A DNA stretch of 34,620 nt, from positions 1-34,620 of the forward strand of contig SAAX01000026.1 in assembly GCA_009929215.1 (NCBI GenBank), in the 5' to 3' direction. The translations under genes were made by a program, and so were the position numbers. The notes below the pieces were generated by a model. The model saw nothing but the letters and a program-made list of their open reading frames with translations, searched no databases and was not told the DNA's origin. The stretch comes from Deltaproteobacteria bacterium. GTDB lineage: Bacteria; Desulfobacterota; Desulfovibrionia; Desulfovibrionales; Desulfovibrionaceae. How positions within the stretch are numbered: position 1 is the stretch's first letter; every line of letters starts with the position of its first letter. Shown here in pieces: positions 1 to 8,820 of the stretch.

Positions 1-79
1 TGTTGATGCTGGTTATGAAAAGGCTATAGAAACTGCTAAAAAAATGAATATTCAAATCCCAATGATGGAAGAGAGATAG
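1..79 (+). CDS. C-terminal fragment, urocanate hydratase-like (foreign, partial)
   Basis: An open frame enters from the left edge and stops at 77-79. It encodes about 25 residues, including VDAGYEKAIETAKK and a terminal IPMMEER. Urocanate hydratases (HutU) typically end in a similar stretch (HADAGY..A...A.....LPM), so I infer the tail of such an enzyme, which hydrates urocanate in histidine breakdown. The codons are AT-rich, unlike the GC-rich third positions of everything after ~215. The match is short and from memory. This is either a foreign insert or an assembly join, and I could be wrong about the family. Confidence 0.4.
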   Translation, partial: VDAGYEKAIETAKKMNIQIPMMEER

Positions 80-82
80 TAT

Positions 83-210
83 ATGAGAGAATATCCGCAA
101 AGTGTGTTAGAAACAGAAAACACGGTTCGTGATTTAAAGTCAAAAAACCACTATTTCTATTTGCAGCAAGTAGACCGTATTGATGGACAGTACGTATATT
201 GCGACAATCG
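83..210 (+). CDS. Truncated AT-rich ORF of unknown function
   Basis: An ATG at 83 follows the preceding stop by 3 bases, with GAGAGA just upstream as a possible ribosome site, so the two look like neighbours in one operon. About 42 residues starting MREYPQSVLETENT are AT-rich and protein-like. The frame then runs into the terminator of the minus-strand phosphatase gene, and its codon use changes abruptly near 205-215. I therefore take only the part before ~210 as original coding sequence. No family is recognised. Confidence 0.35.
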
Positions 211-250
211 AAAATCCCCGCCGGGCTTTGTGGCCTCGGCGGGTATTTTT
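211..250 (-). terminator. Terminator of the HAD phosphatase gene (probably bidirectional)
   Basis: A perfect 7-bp GC stem, CCCGCCG (217-223) with CGGCGGG (237-243), is flanked by AAAA on the left and TATTTTT on the right. Reading the minus strand it lies just past the phosphatase stop and ends in a T-run. The T-run on the plus strand would also let it work in that direction. Confidence 0.75.
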
Positions 251-272
251 GCTTGGCAAACGTCTGTGCGGG

Positions 273-1052
273 CTATGCCCAGTCTTTGTCGGCGTGGCCC
301 AGGTGCTCAAGCACTAGGGTGGGCTGGTGTTCCTCTTGCGCAAGGTCGGCGCGTGTGGCCTCGCCGCTGAGCACAAGTATGGAATCAATGCCCGCATTGC
401 GGGCCAGCTGCATGTCTGTGCTCAGGCGGTCGCCCACCATGACCATTTCTTCCTTGCGGTAGCGGGCCAGCAGGGGTGCAAGCACGGCAGGGTCGGGCTT
501 GCCAAAAATGTACTGCGGCTTTCTGCCCGTGGCCGTTGCGTACAGGCTTATGAAGCTGCCCACATCGGGCAGGGGGCCTTCGGGCGAGGGGCACACAAGG
601 TCGGGGTGCGTGGCAAGAAAAAGCACAGAGCTGTCTTGCAGTAGCACCGCCGAACGCGCAAGCTTGTGGTAGGTAAGCTCTGTATCGTAGGCCAGCACTA
701 CGGCCTGCGCGCCCTGTTCCACCAGTTGCAGCTCTGGCATGCGGCCTTGCAGGTCGCGCTGAAAGTCGGCATTGCCCACCGGGTACACCCGCGTAATGCC
801 TCTCTCGCGCAAAAAATCCACCAGCGGTGTAACGGGTGAGAGCAGCAGGTCTTCACGCGCTGCAATGCCCATGCCGTTGAGCTTGTCCACATAGGTCAGC
901 GGCGACTTGGAGGTATTGTTGCTCAAAAAATAAAAATCCAGCTTGTTCCACTGCCGCTGAATAAAGCTCACTGCCCCTTCAATGGGAATATGACCAAGAT
1001 AGACAGTGCCATCCATATCAAGTACAACGCAGCGTTTTTGTGACCAGTCCAT
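273..1052 (-). CDS. HAD-superfamily phosphatase, NagD/class IIA type
   Basis: Encodes 259 residues, a usual length for class IIA HAD phosphatases. Motif I is VLDMDGTVYLG (nucleophile D12, acid/base D14), motif II is FLSNNTSKS, the motif III lysine is in FGKPDP, and motif IV is MVGDRLSTDMQLARNAG. These enzymes hydrolyse small phosphoesters in the cytoplasm; the substrate cannot be read from sequence. Because it is divergent from glpABC, a role in recycling glycerol phosphate or a similar metabolite is possible but only inferred. I chose the ATG at 1052 because GAGGA lies about 9 bases upstream. A longer in-frame version to 1166 has no ribosome site and a poor N-terminus. Gene function class is solid; exact role is unknown. 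Confidence 0.88.
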   Translation of the reverse strand: MDWSQKRCVVLDMDGTVYLGHIPIEGAVSFIQRQWNKLDFYFLSNNTSKSPLTYVDKLNGMGIAAREDLLLSPVTPLVDFLRERGITRVYPVGNADFQRDLQGRMPELQLVEQGAQAVVLAYDTELTYHKLARSAVLLQDSSVLFLATHPDLVCPSPEGPLPDVGSFISLYATATGRKPQYIFGKPDPAVLAPLLARYRKEEMVMVGDRLSTDMQLARNAGIDSILVLSGEATRADLAQEEHQPTLVLEHLGHADKDWA

Positions 1053-1334
1053 ATGCGCAATCCTCAATTTTTTTGCTTTCATTATGCGCCATTGACGTCT
1101 AAAGCAAGAACATCTGCCACATTGGGCAGAGTTAATCTTGACGCAACAACACAAATTGATAACCATACGGTATCAACAATCATCCTGGGCAAAACCGCAG
1201 CAATCACATAACCGGTCTGGCTCTTCAACCTTGTTGCGCAGGTACGCCGTTGTTTTTCGGCCAAAATGGCGCGGCATCTGGCAGCGTCTGCATGTCTTTG
1301 GGTGATTCCGACAATTTGCTCCACTGGAGAAACC
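1053..1334. promoter_or_regulatory. Divergent HAD/glpA intergenic region with inverted repeat
   Basis: 282 bases separate the two divergent starts. The clearest element is an inverted repeat, TTGATA (1156-1161), nine-base spacer, TATCAA (1171-1176). It has the size and symmetry of a dimeric repressor operator and sits between the two genes, about 160 bases before glpA. I see no confident -35/-10 pair. Which regulator binds is unknown. Confidence 0.4.
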
Positions 1335-2942
1335 ATGCTTGAAACTACAGTTGTCGTCATCGGCGGCGGCGCTACAGGCATAGGAACCCTGCGCGATCTG
1401 TGCATGCGCGGCATTCCTGCCATATTGCTCGAACAGGGCGGCCTGGCCCACGGTACAAGCTCGCGCTTTCACGGCCTGCTGCACAGCGGAGGACGCTATG
1501 CCGTGGGAGATAATGAATCGGCGCGCGAATGTATTGAAGAAAACATGATCTTGCGGCGCATAGGCAGACAGTGCATTGAAGAAACCGAAGGCTTTTTTGC
1601 CCTTACGCCAGAGGATGACCCCGCCTATGTGGACCGCTGGGTTGAGGCCTGTGGCCGCGCAGGCATCGACGCCCCCGAAATTGACGTAAAAGAAGCCCTG
1701 CGCCTTGAGCCCAACATGTCGCCCGAAATCAGCCGCGTTTTTCGCGTGCCCGATTCGTGCGTGGACGGCTTCCGCCTTGTGCTGCACAACGCCATGTCTG
1801 CCCGCAGGCACGGCGGAAAAATGCTCACCTACCACGAGGTCACCGGCATCTGCCAGAAAAACGGCAAGGTCTGCGGTGTTACGGCCATTAACAAGAACAC
1901 GGGCGAAACCGTAGAAATCGCCTGTTCTGTGGTGGTGAACGCCGCTGGCTCGTGGTCGGGCCGCATTGCGGCGCTGGCCGGGCTTGATGTGGCTGTTTCG
2001 CCCGACCGTGGCACGCTTGTGGTCTTTAACCACCGCTTTACCTCGCGTGTGGTCAACCGCCTGCACCCCGGCTCGGACGGCGACATTTTTGTACCGCACG
2101 GCTCCATCACCATCTTGGGCACAACATCCATGCCCACAGACAGGCCCGACGACACCACCCCCACCAGCGAGGAAGTGCTGCGCCTGCTCAAGATCGGCGA
2201 ACCGCTGTTCCCCCGCGTGCGCGAATACCGCATTTTGCGGGCCTTTGCGGGCACACGCCCCCTCTACACCCCCGGCAATGCCGCAGGGCGCAAGGCCAGC
2301 CGCAACTTCCATGTGGTTGATCATGCGGAGCAAGGCCTGGACGGCATGGTTTCCATCTTTGGTGGCAAGCTCACCACCTACCGCCTCATGGGCGAAAGGG
2401 CCGCAGACCGCGTTTGCGCCAAGCTTGGCGTCAATGCCCCCTGCCTCACGGCAGAAGAGCCCATTATTCCCGACCCGGACGAGGCAACCCTTGCCCGCGC
2501 CGCCAAGTACTTTCCCGTGCAGGGCATCAAGCTTATGGCCGACCGCATGGGCGACGACATTGGCCCCGTGCTGGAACAGGCCGAAAAAGCTGAAACCAAC
2601 CCCCTGATCTGCGAATGCGAAATGGTGAGCATGGCCGAAATCGAATGCGTGGCAAAAGATCCTTCCACCCATTCGCTCACCGATATCCGCCTGCGCACGC
2701 GTCTGGGCATGGGCACATGCCAGGGCACGTTCTGCTCGCTGCGCACCGTGGCCACGCTGGCCGAACACGGTATTTCGCTTGAGTTTTCGCCCACCGACAA
2801 TGCGCGGCGCTTCCTTCAGGAACGCTGGGGCGGGCTGCGCCCTGCCCTTTGGGGCATGCAGGCCCGTGAAATGGAACTTGGCCGCGCCGTGTACGCGGGA
2901 ACACTCAATCTTGATGGAGCCGCCCATGAGCAGGATTGTTGA
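1335..2942 (+). CDS. glpA: Anaerobic glycerol-3-phosphate dehydrogenase subunit A
   Basis: Encodes 535 residues, close to E. coli GlpA. It oxidises sn-glycerol 3-phosphate to dihydroxyacetone phosphate, with electrons passing through GlpB/GlpC to the membrane quinone pool. The N-terminus has a Rossmann FAD site, VVIGGGATGIG (residues 8-18), followed by the substrate-region HGTSSRFHGLLHSGGRY. The C-terminal part carries a BFD-like cysteine set, C426, C428, C462 and C467 (CEC ... GTCQGTFC), expected to hold a [2Fe-2S] cluster. The start at 1335 has GGAGA at 1326-1330. Its end overlaps glpB by 17 bases, so the two are translationally coupled. In a sulfate reducer this feeds glycerol or phospholipid-derived electrons into respiration. 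Confidence 0.96.
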   Translation: MLETTVVVIGGGATGIGTLRDLCMRGIPAILLEQGGLAHGTSSRFHGLLHSGGRYAVGDNESARECIEENMILRRIGRQCIEETEGFFALTPEDDPAYVDRWVEACGRAGIDAPEIDVKEALRLEPNMSPEISRVFRVPDSCVDGFRLVLHNAMSARRHGGKMLTYHEVTGICQKNGKVCGVTAINKNTGETVEIACSVVVNAAGSWSGRIAALAGLDVAVSPDRGTLVVFNHRFTSRVVNRLHPGSDGDIFVPHGSITILGTTSMPTDRPDDTTPTSEEVLRLLKIGEPLFPRVREYRILRAFAGTRPLYTPGNAAGRKASRNFHVVDHAEQGLDGMVSIFGGKLTTYRLMGERAADRVCAKLGVNAPCLTAEEPIIPDPDEATLARAAKYFPVQGIKLMADRMGDDIGPVLEQAEKAETNPLICECEMVSMAEIECVAKDPSTHSLTDIRLRTRLGMGTCQGTFCSLRTVATLAEHGISLEFSPTDNARRFLQERWGGLRPALWGMQAREMELGRAVYAGTLNLDGAAHEQDC

Positions 2943-4215
2943 CGTATTGGTGGTCGGCTCTGGTCTGGCGGGTCTTGTGGCTGCGCTGACCGCAGCCGAA
3001 CAGGGCCGCAGCGTGCGGCTGCTTACAACGGGCATGGGTTCGCTGGCCATCAGCGGCGGCTCGGTGGATTTTCTTGGCTATGCAGACAGCAGGCTGGCCT
3101 CAGACCCGTGGCAAAGCCTGGCCCTGCTGCCAGAAGACCACCCCTACCGCCTGTTGGGTGTAGAAAGCGTGCGCTCTGCCTTTCAGTTTTTTTCAGACAC
3201 CATGGAAAAACAGCACTGGCCCATGCGGCCCGCCCTTGCCCAGGATGGCATGCCGCGCAACACCCAGTTGCCCACCATCATGGGCACGCTCAAACCCACC
3301 TATCTGCTACCCGCCAGCCTGAATACACAGGCCATGGCCAGTGCCAAAAAGGTGCTGGTGCTCAGCGTGCACGGCCTGCGTGACTGCCAGCCCACCCTGG
3401 TGGTGAGCCAGCTCAAGCGTTACAAAAGTTGGGCCGACAGGGAATTTACCCAGGGGCTTATGCCCTCGCCCTTTGGCGAAACACACCGCGCCATCACCGC
3501 GCTTGATCTTGCCCGCCTTGCGGACAAGCCGCAGAGCCGCCAGTGGCTGCTCGACGCGCTGGCCCCGTATGCTGGCAAGTATGATCTTATCCTTATGCCG
3601 CCGCTGTGCGGCAGCAAGGCCAACCCCGAAGTGTGGCAAGCTGTGAACGCTGCCGCCGGTTGCCCGGTGGTTGAAATGCTGTCCATTCCTCCGGGGGTGG
3701 GCGGTCTGCGCCTGCGCGATGCCCTGTTGAATGCCCTGCACAAGCTCGATTTTGAACTGGTGGAAAACACCACGGTTCTGCGTGCCGAAACCACAGACAA
3801 AACCTGCACAGCCGTGCTGGCCGAGGCATCGGGCCAGCAACGCAGCCACGCTGCCCGCGCCTTTGTAACGGCCACGGGCGGCATACTTGGCGGCGGCATG
3901 GTGCTTGAACCCGGCCAGTGCTGGGATTCTGTGTTTGGCATCGACATTGCTGTTCCGCAGGACGTAACCCTGTGGTCTGAGCCAAAGATTTTTGGCAACC
4001 ACCTTTTTTCACGCATGGGTGTGCGCGTTGACCGCGAAATGCGGCCCGTGGATGCAGCAGCTGCCGTGCGCTGGCAAAACGTGTTTTTTGCCGGGCGCAG
4101 CCTTGGCGGCTACGATTACGCAACAGAAAAAAGCGGTCATGGCGTTGCCATTGCCACGGGCTGGCAGGCGGGCCGCATGGCCGCCGCAGCCGCCGCTGCC
4201 GGGGAAAAACAATGA
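2926..4215 (+). CDS. glpB: Anaerobic glycerol-3-phosphate dehydrogenase subunit B
   Basis: Encodes 429 residues, the usual GlpB size. The N-terminus has a dinucleotide-binding motif, VLVVGSGLAGLVAAL (G11-x-G13-xx-G16), and the C-terminus a second flavin-contact motif, FFAGRSLGGYDYATEKSG. GlpB is the flavoprotein subunit that partners GlpA and connects it to the Fe-S subunit GlpC. The start at 2926 is preceded by GGAG at 2916-2919; upstream in-frame ATGs lie deep inside glpA and are not needed. The stop overlaps the glpC start (ATGA), a sign of tight coupling in glpABC. Confidence 0.95.
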   Translation: MSRIVDVLVVGSGLAGLVAALTAAEQGRSVRLLTTGMGSLAISGGSVDFLGYADSRLASDPWQSLALLPEDHPYRLLGVESVRSAFQFFSDTMEKQHWPMRPALAQDGMPRNTQLPTIMGTLKPTYLLPASLNTQAMASAKKVLVLSVHGLRDCQPTLVVSQLKRYKSWADREFTQGLMPSPFGETHRAITALDLARLADKPQSRQWLLDALAPYAGKYDLILMPPLCGSKANPEVWQAVNAAAGCPVVEMLSIPPGVGGLRLRDALLNALHKLDFELVENTTVLRAETTDKTCTAVLAEASGQQRSHAARAFVTATGGILGGGMVLEPGQCWDSVFGIDIAVPQDVTLWSEPKIFGNHLFSRMGVRVDREMRPVDAAAAVRWQNVFFAGRSLGGYDYATEKSGHGVAIATGWQAGRMAAAAAAAGEKQ

Positions 4216-5423
4216 GCGTGCGCATTAATCCAGACAAGTGTATAGCCTGCACCACCTGCGTGGTGCACTGCCCCGTGGCAGAGGCCACGCCCAAGTTTCT
4301 GGGCCCGCGCATGATTGGCCCTGCCTATGAGCGTTTTCGTCTGCTGGGCCTTACGGAAGATCCCTCGCTGCACTATTGCGCCAACTGCAAAAACTGCGAC
4401 ATCTCCTGCCCGCATGGTGTGCCTGTTTCAAGCCTCAACATGATGGCAAGGGCCGACCAGTTCAAAAAACACTCGCCCGGTCTGCGCGACTGGGTGCTTG
4501 GGCACGGCGAGCTCATGGCCAAATGGCTGCGGCTTATCCCCGCTGCCATCAAAAACTTTGGCATGCTCAACCCGGTAACGCGGGCCGTGCTGGATGCCCT
4601 GGGCATCGACAAACGCGCGCCCCTGCCCGCCTTTGCGCCGCAGACCTTCCGCCAGCTCATGCAGCATGTGCACCAGCCAGACCTCAAGCGCAGCGTGGTG
4701 TTTTACCCCGGCTGCTATGTGGACGTGTATGACCCCCGCACCGGCCTTGATATGGTGTGGGCCATGAACCGCGCTGGCTACAAGGTTATTGTGCCCGAAG
4801 AACTGGTGTGCTGCGGCCTGCCAATGGTTGCCAACGGCTTTTGGCAGCACGCCCGCTCCAATGCAGAGCATAACCTCAAGGCCCTTGGTCAGTGGCGCGA
4901 TGCCGGTCTGCCCGTGGTTACGGGCTGCCCCAGCTGCGCCCTCATGTTCCGCGTTGATCTGCCGGAATACTTCCCCGATCTGGCAGAAAAATACGGCGCG
5001 TGCCGACTGGCCGATGCGCAGGAGTTTCTGCTGGATGCCGTGGACAGCGGCGACCTCTCGGTCAAGGCAGACGGCAAGCCGACAAACCTGCCAGACCTCA
5101 AGCTCATCTACCACGCGCCCTGCCACCTGCGTGCCCAGGGCAACGGCCTGCCGGGGCTTGAACTGCTGCGCCGCCTCGATGGCGTAACTGTGGAAAATGC
5201 CGATGCCGGTTGCTGCGGTATTTCTGGCAGCTACGGCTTTAAAAAGGAAAAGTACGATATCGCCCAGACCGTGGGCTCGGAGCTGTTTGACAAGATTCGC
5301 AAAAGCGGCGCTCAGGCGGCTGTTTCTGAATGCGGAACCTGCCGCGTGCAGATCACGCACGGCTCTGGCAAGTTCAGCCTGCATCCGGTGAGCATCCTGC
5401 GCCAACGGCTTGAAGCGCGTTAG
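4212..5423 (+). CDS. glpC: Anaerobic glycerol-3-phosphate dehydrogenase subunit C (Fe-S, membrane anchor)
   Basis: Encodes 403 residues. Two ferredoxin-like 4Fe-4S motifs open the protein: C10-C13-C16-C20 (CIACTTCVVHCP) and C56-C59-C62-C66 (CANCKNCDISCP). Two cysteine-rich CCG domains follow, with YPGCYVDVYDP...VCCGLPM and HAPCHLRAQG...AGCCGISGSYG, the layout of GlpC and related heterodisulfide-reductase-like subunits. It passes electrons from GlpAB to quinone at the inner membrane. The start overlaps the glpB stop by four bases. A strong hairpin at 5459-5488 closes the operon. No glycerol kinase, facilitator or glpR gene is in the window. Confidence 0.95.
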   Translation: MSVRINPDKCIACTTCVVHCPVAEATPKFLGPRMIGPAYERFRLLGLTEDPSLHYCANCKNCDISCPHGVPVSSLNMMARADQFKKHSPGLRDWVLGHGELMAKWLRLIPAAIKNFGMLNPVTRAVLDALGIDKRAPLPAFAPQTFRQLMQHVHQPDLKRSVVFYPGCYVDVYDPRTGLDMVWAMNRAGYKVIVPEELVCCGLPMVANGFWQHARSNAEHNLKALGQWRDAGLPVVTGCPSCALMFRVDLPEYFPDLAEKYGACRLADAQEFLLDAVDSGDLSVKADGKPTNLPDLKLIYHAPCHLRAQGNGLPGLELLRRLDGVTVENADAGCCGISGSYGFKKEKYDIAQTVGSELFDKIRKSGAQAAVSECGTCRVQITHGSGKFSLHPVSILRQRLEAR

Positions 5424-5458
5424 GCTTCTGACACGCACAACGATACCTGTTTACAATC

Positions 5459-5488
5459 TTGGGGCAGGCGGTTCGCCGCCTGCCCCAA
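5459..5488 (+). terminator. Hairpin terminator after glpABC
   Basis: A perfect 13-bp stem, TTGGGGCAGGCGG with CCGCCTGCCCCAA, closes on a TTCG tetraloop. It starts 36 bases after the glpC stop. The following bases (TTAACACC) are only a weak U-tract, so termination may be partial or Rho-assisted. Confidence 0.65.
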
Positions 5489-5526
5489 TTAACACCAAAC
5501 CCCGCATGCGGTATTTGCGCCGCCAT

Positions 5527-5645
5527 CGTCGCCAAAGGCGACGGGCGGAAAGGCACGGAAATCAGTCGCTGCACGGTGCGGCAAAGCCGCAACCTGCTCC
5601 TGATTCACGTGTATTGCTCCTGTTGTCCAGACGGCTCTGCCGTCT
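5527..5645 (+). repeat. Series of three triloop hairpins in the methyltransferase leader
   Basis: Three short perfect stems with 3-base loops follow each other: CGTCGCC-aaa-GGCGACG (5527-5543), TGCGGC-aaa-GCCGCA (5577-5591) and AGACGGC-tct-GCCGTCT (5629-5645). They fill the space between the glp terminator and the methyltransferase start. Their role is unknown; they could act as transcript structure or be a local repeat family. Confidence 0.5.
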
Positions 5646-5663
5646 GCCCTATAAGGCTTTGCC

Positions 5664-6428
5664 ATGACAAATGACAGCAAAAGATACACCAACAAGGATT
5701 TCTGGAACAACCGCGCCGCGTCATTTCCCCGTTTTGAAGCCGGGGATGACACCTACGAAGCCCGCATGCTGCGCCTTGCGCGTGAAAACGGCGTGGATTT
5801 TTGCGGCAAAACAGTGCTGGATGTAGGTTGCGGCAGCGGCATGTACACTATCCGCCTTGCCCAGCAGGCCGCCTCGGTCACGGCGCTGGATATTTCGGAC
5901 GAAATGCTGCGTATTCTCATGCAGGACGCCGCAGCCCAGGATCTTGCCAACATACGCCCCGTGTGCTCTGATTGGGAGCACTTTGCCCCTGCCGAGCGCT
6001 TTCAGATTGTCTTTGCTTCCATGACTCCCGCCCTCACCGACGATGCCGCCCGCGAAAAGCTGCACGCCTGCGCGCTTGAGCAGGTGGTCTTTATGGGTTT
6101 TACCGAGCGCAAAACCTCGGACGTCATGGCAGGGCTGTATGCCCACTATGATATCACTCCGCCTCAGTTTGCCGATGCGCCGCCCATGCGCGCATGGCTG
6201 CAAGCCCGCAACATCCCCCACACAGTTTTGCCTGTAGACGGCCAGTGGGTAGTGCCACACAGCCGCGAGCACCTGCTGGAAGCCTGCATCGCCAATTTGC
6301 GGGCGCGCGGCGCACAGCCGGATATGGCCCATGTGGCCGCGCATATTGAGGCCTTTCGCGATCAGGACGGCACATATGTGGAACGCACTGAATACTCCCT
6401 GCAAATGATCATCTGGCAGGCCAGCTGA
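5664..6428 (+). CDS. Class I SAM-dependent methyltransferase
   Basis: Encodes 254 residues. Motif I, VLDVGCGSGMYTIRLA (residues 51-66), and the acidic ribose-binding residue in TALDISDEML (D76) show a Rossmann-fold methyltransferase that uses S-adenosylmethionine. The N-terminal FWNNRAASFPRFE resembles small-molecule methyltransferases of the UbiE/Methyltransf_11 type. The substrate cannot be assigned. A weak AAGG lies about 8-11 bases before the ATG. The gene lies behind the glp terminator and a hairpin series, so it is probably not part of the glp operon. No conserved partner is visible nearby. Confidence 0.85.
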   Translation: MTNDSKRYTNKDFWNNRAASFPRFEAGDDTYEARMLRLARENGVDFCGKTVLDVGCGSGMYTIRLAQQAASVTALDISDEMLRILMQDAAAQDLANIRPVCSDWEHFAPAERFQIVFASMTPALTDDAAREKLHACALEQVVFMGFTERKTSDVMAGLYAHYDITPPQFADAPPMRAWLQARNIPHTVLPVDGQWVVPHSREHLLEACIANLRARGAQPDMAHVAAHIEAFRDQDGTYVERTEYSLQMIIWQAS

Positions 6429-8071
<1,643 letters not shown>

Positions 8072-8098
8072 ACCAACAGCACAAAACGGAGAACAGCT

Positions 8099-8422
8099 AT
8101 GCAGATGATTCGCACGATTATTCGGCCTGAAAAAACCACCGAAGTTCTCTCCGAGCTGCTGGCAGCGGGCTTTCCCGCCGTTACCAAGCTTGATGTGGTG
8201 GGCCGTGGCAAGCAGAAAGGCATCATGGTGGGCGACATTCAGTACGACGAAATTCCCAAGCAGATGCTCATGCTAGTGGTCAGCGACGAAGACAAGGACG
8301 ACGCCATCCGCGTTATCCTGCGCGTGGCCAAGACAGGCGACGGTCACTTTGGCGATGGCAGAATCTTTGTTTCAAGCGTTACCGAGGCCTGGACCATCAG
8401 CAGCGGCAAGTCTGGCCTGTAG
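8099..8422 (+). CDS. nifI1: NifI1, PII-like nitrogenase regulator
   Basis: Encodes 107 residues of the PII (GlnB) fold. The beginning, MIRTIIRPEKTTEVLSELL, and GFPAVTKLDVVGRGKQKG lead to a T-loop, and the DGHFGDGRIFVSSVTEAW C-terminus is typical of PII. The location directly between nifH and nifD and pairing with nifI2 identify it as NifI1. Known NifI1/NifI2 complexes bind the MoFe protein and inhibit it after ammonium addition; 2-oxoglutarate and ATP relieve this. GGAG at 8088-8091 supports the ATG at 8099. The gene lies 27 bases after nifH. Confidence 0.95.
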   Translation: MQMIRTIIRPEKTTEVLSELLAAGFPAVTKLDVVGRGKQKGIMVGDIQYDEIPKQMLMLVVSDEDKDDAIRVILRVAKTGDGHFGDGRIFVSSVTEAWTISSGKSGL

Positions 8423-8431
8423 GAGGCTCCC

Positions 8432-8809
8432 ATGCAGGAAATAGTTGCAATGGTTCGAGCCAACATGGTGGCAGCAACCAAAAATGCCCTGTCCAAGGCC
8501 GGATGCCCCTCATTCTCGTGCAGCAAGTGCCTGGGGCGTGGCAAAAAGGGTATGGATCCCGCCACCCTGCGCATGGTTATGGAAAGCGGCGAGCTGCCGC
8601 GCACCCCCGCAGGCGAATCGCTTACAGAAGTGGGCAGGCTGATTCCCAAGCGGTTGTTCAATATCTGCGTTCCCGATGAAAAGGTCGAAGCTGTGGTCAA
8701 GGCTATCATAGAGGCCAACAGCACAGGCCACCCCGGCGATGGAAAGATATTTGTGATGCCGGTGGAAGAATCCTATGTGGTTCGCACGGGCGAGCGCGCT
8801 GACGCATAA
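8432..8809 (+). CDS. nifI2: NifI2, PII-like nitrogenase regulator
   Basis: Encodes 125 residues, longer than NifI1 as usual, because of an extended T-loop region (about residues 40-70, with two cysteines in SFSCSKCLGRG). The C-terminal GHPGDGKIFVMPVEESYVVRTGE is the PII strand-helix end. It partners NifI1 in direct ammonium switch-off of nitrogenase, a system known from methanogens and anaerobic bacteria. AGGAGG overlaps the nifI1 stop, so the two are coupled. This post-translational control fits the lack of draTG here. Confidence 0.95.
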   Translation: MQEIVAMVRANMVAATKNALSKAGCPSFSCSKCLGRGKKGMDPATLRMVMESGELPRTPAGESLTEVGRLIPKRLFNICVPDEKVEAVVKAIIEANSTGHPGDGKIFVMPVEESYVVRTGERADA

Positions 8810-8820
8810 GGAAGGTATGT

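Noticed and set aside
1173-3050. A 625-codon minus-strand frame opposite glpA
   Set aside because: Low-complexity Ala/Gly/His content and no ribosome site; GlpA on the plus strand is clear.
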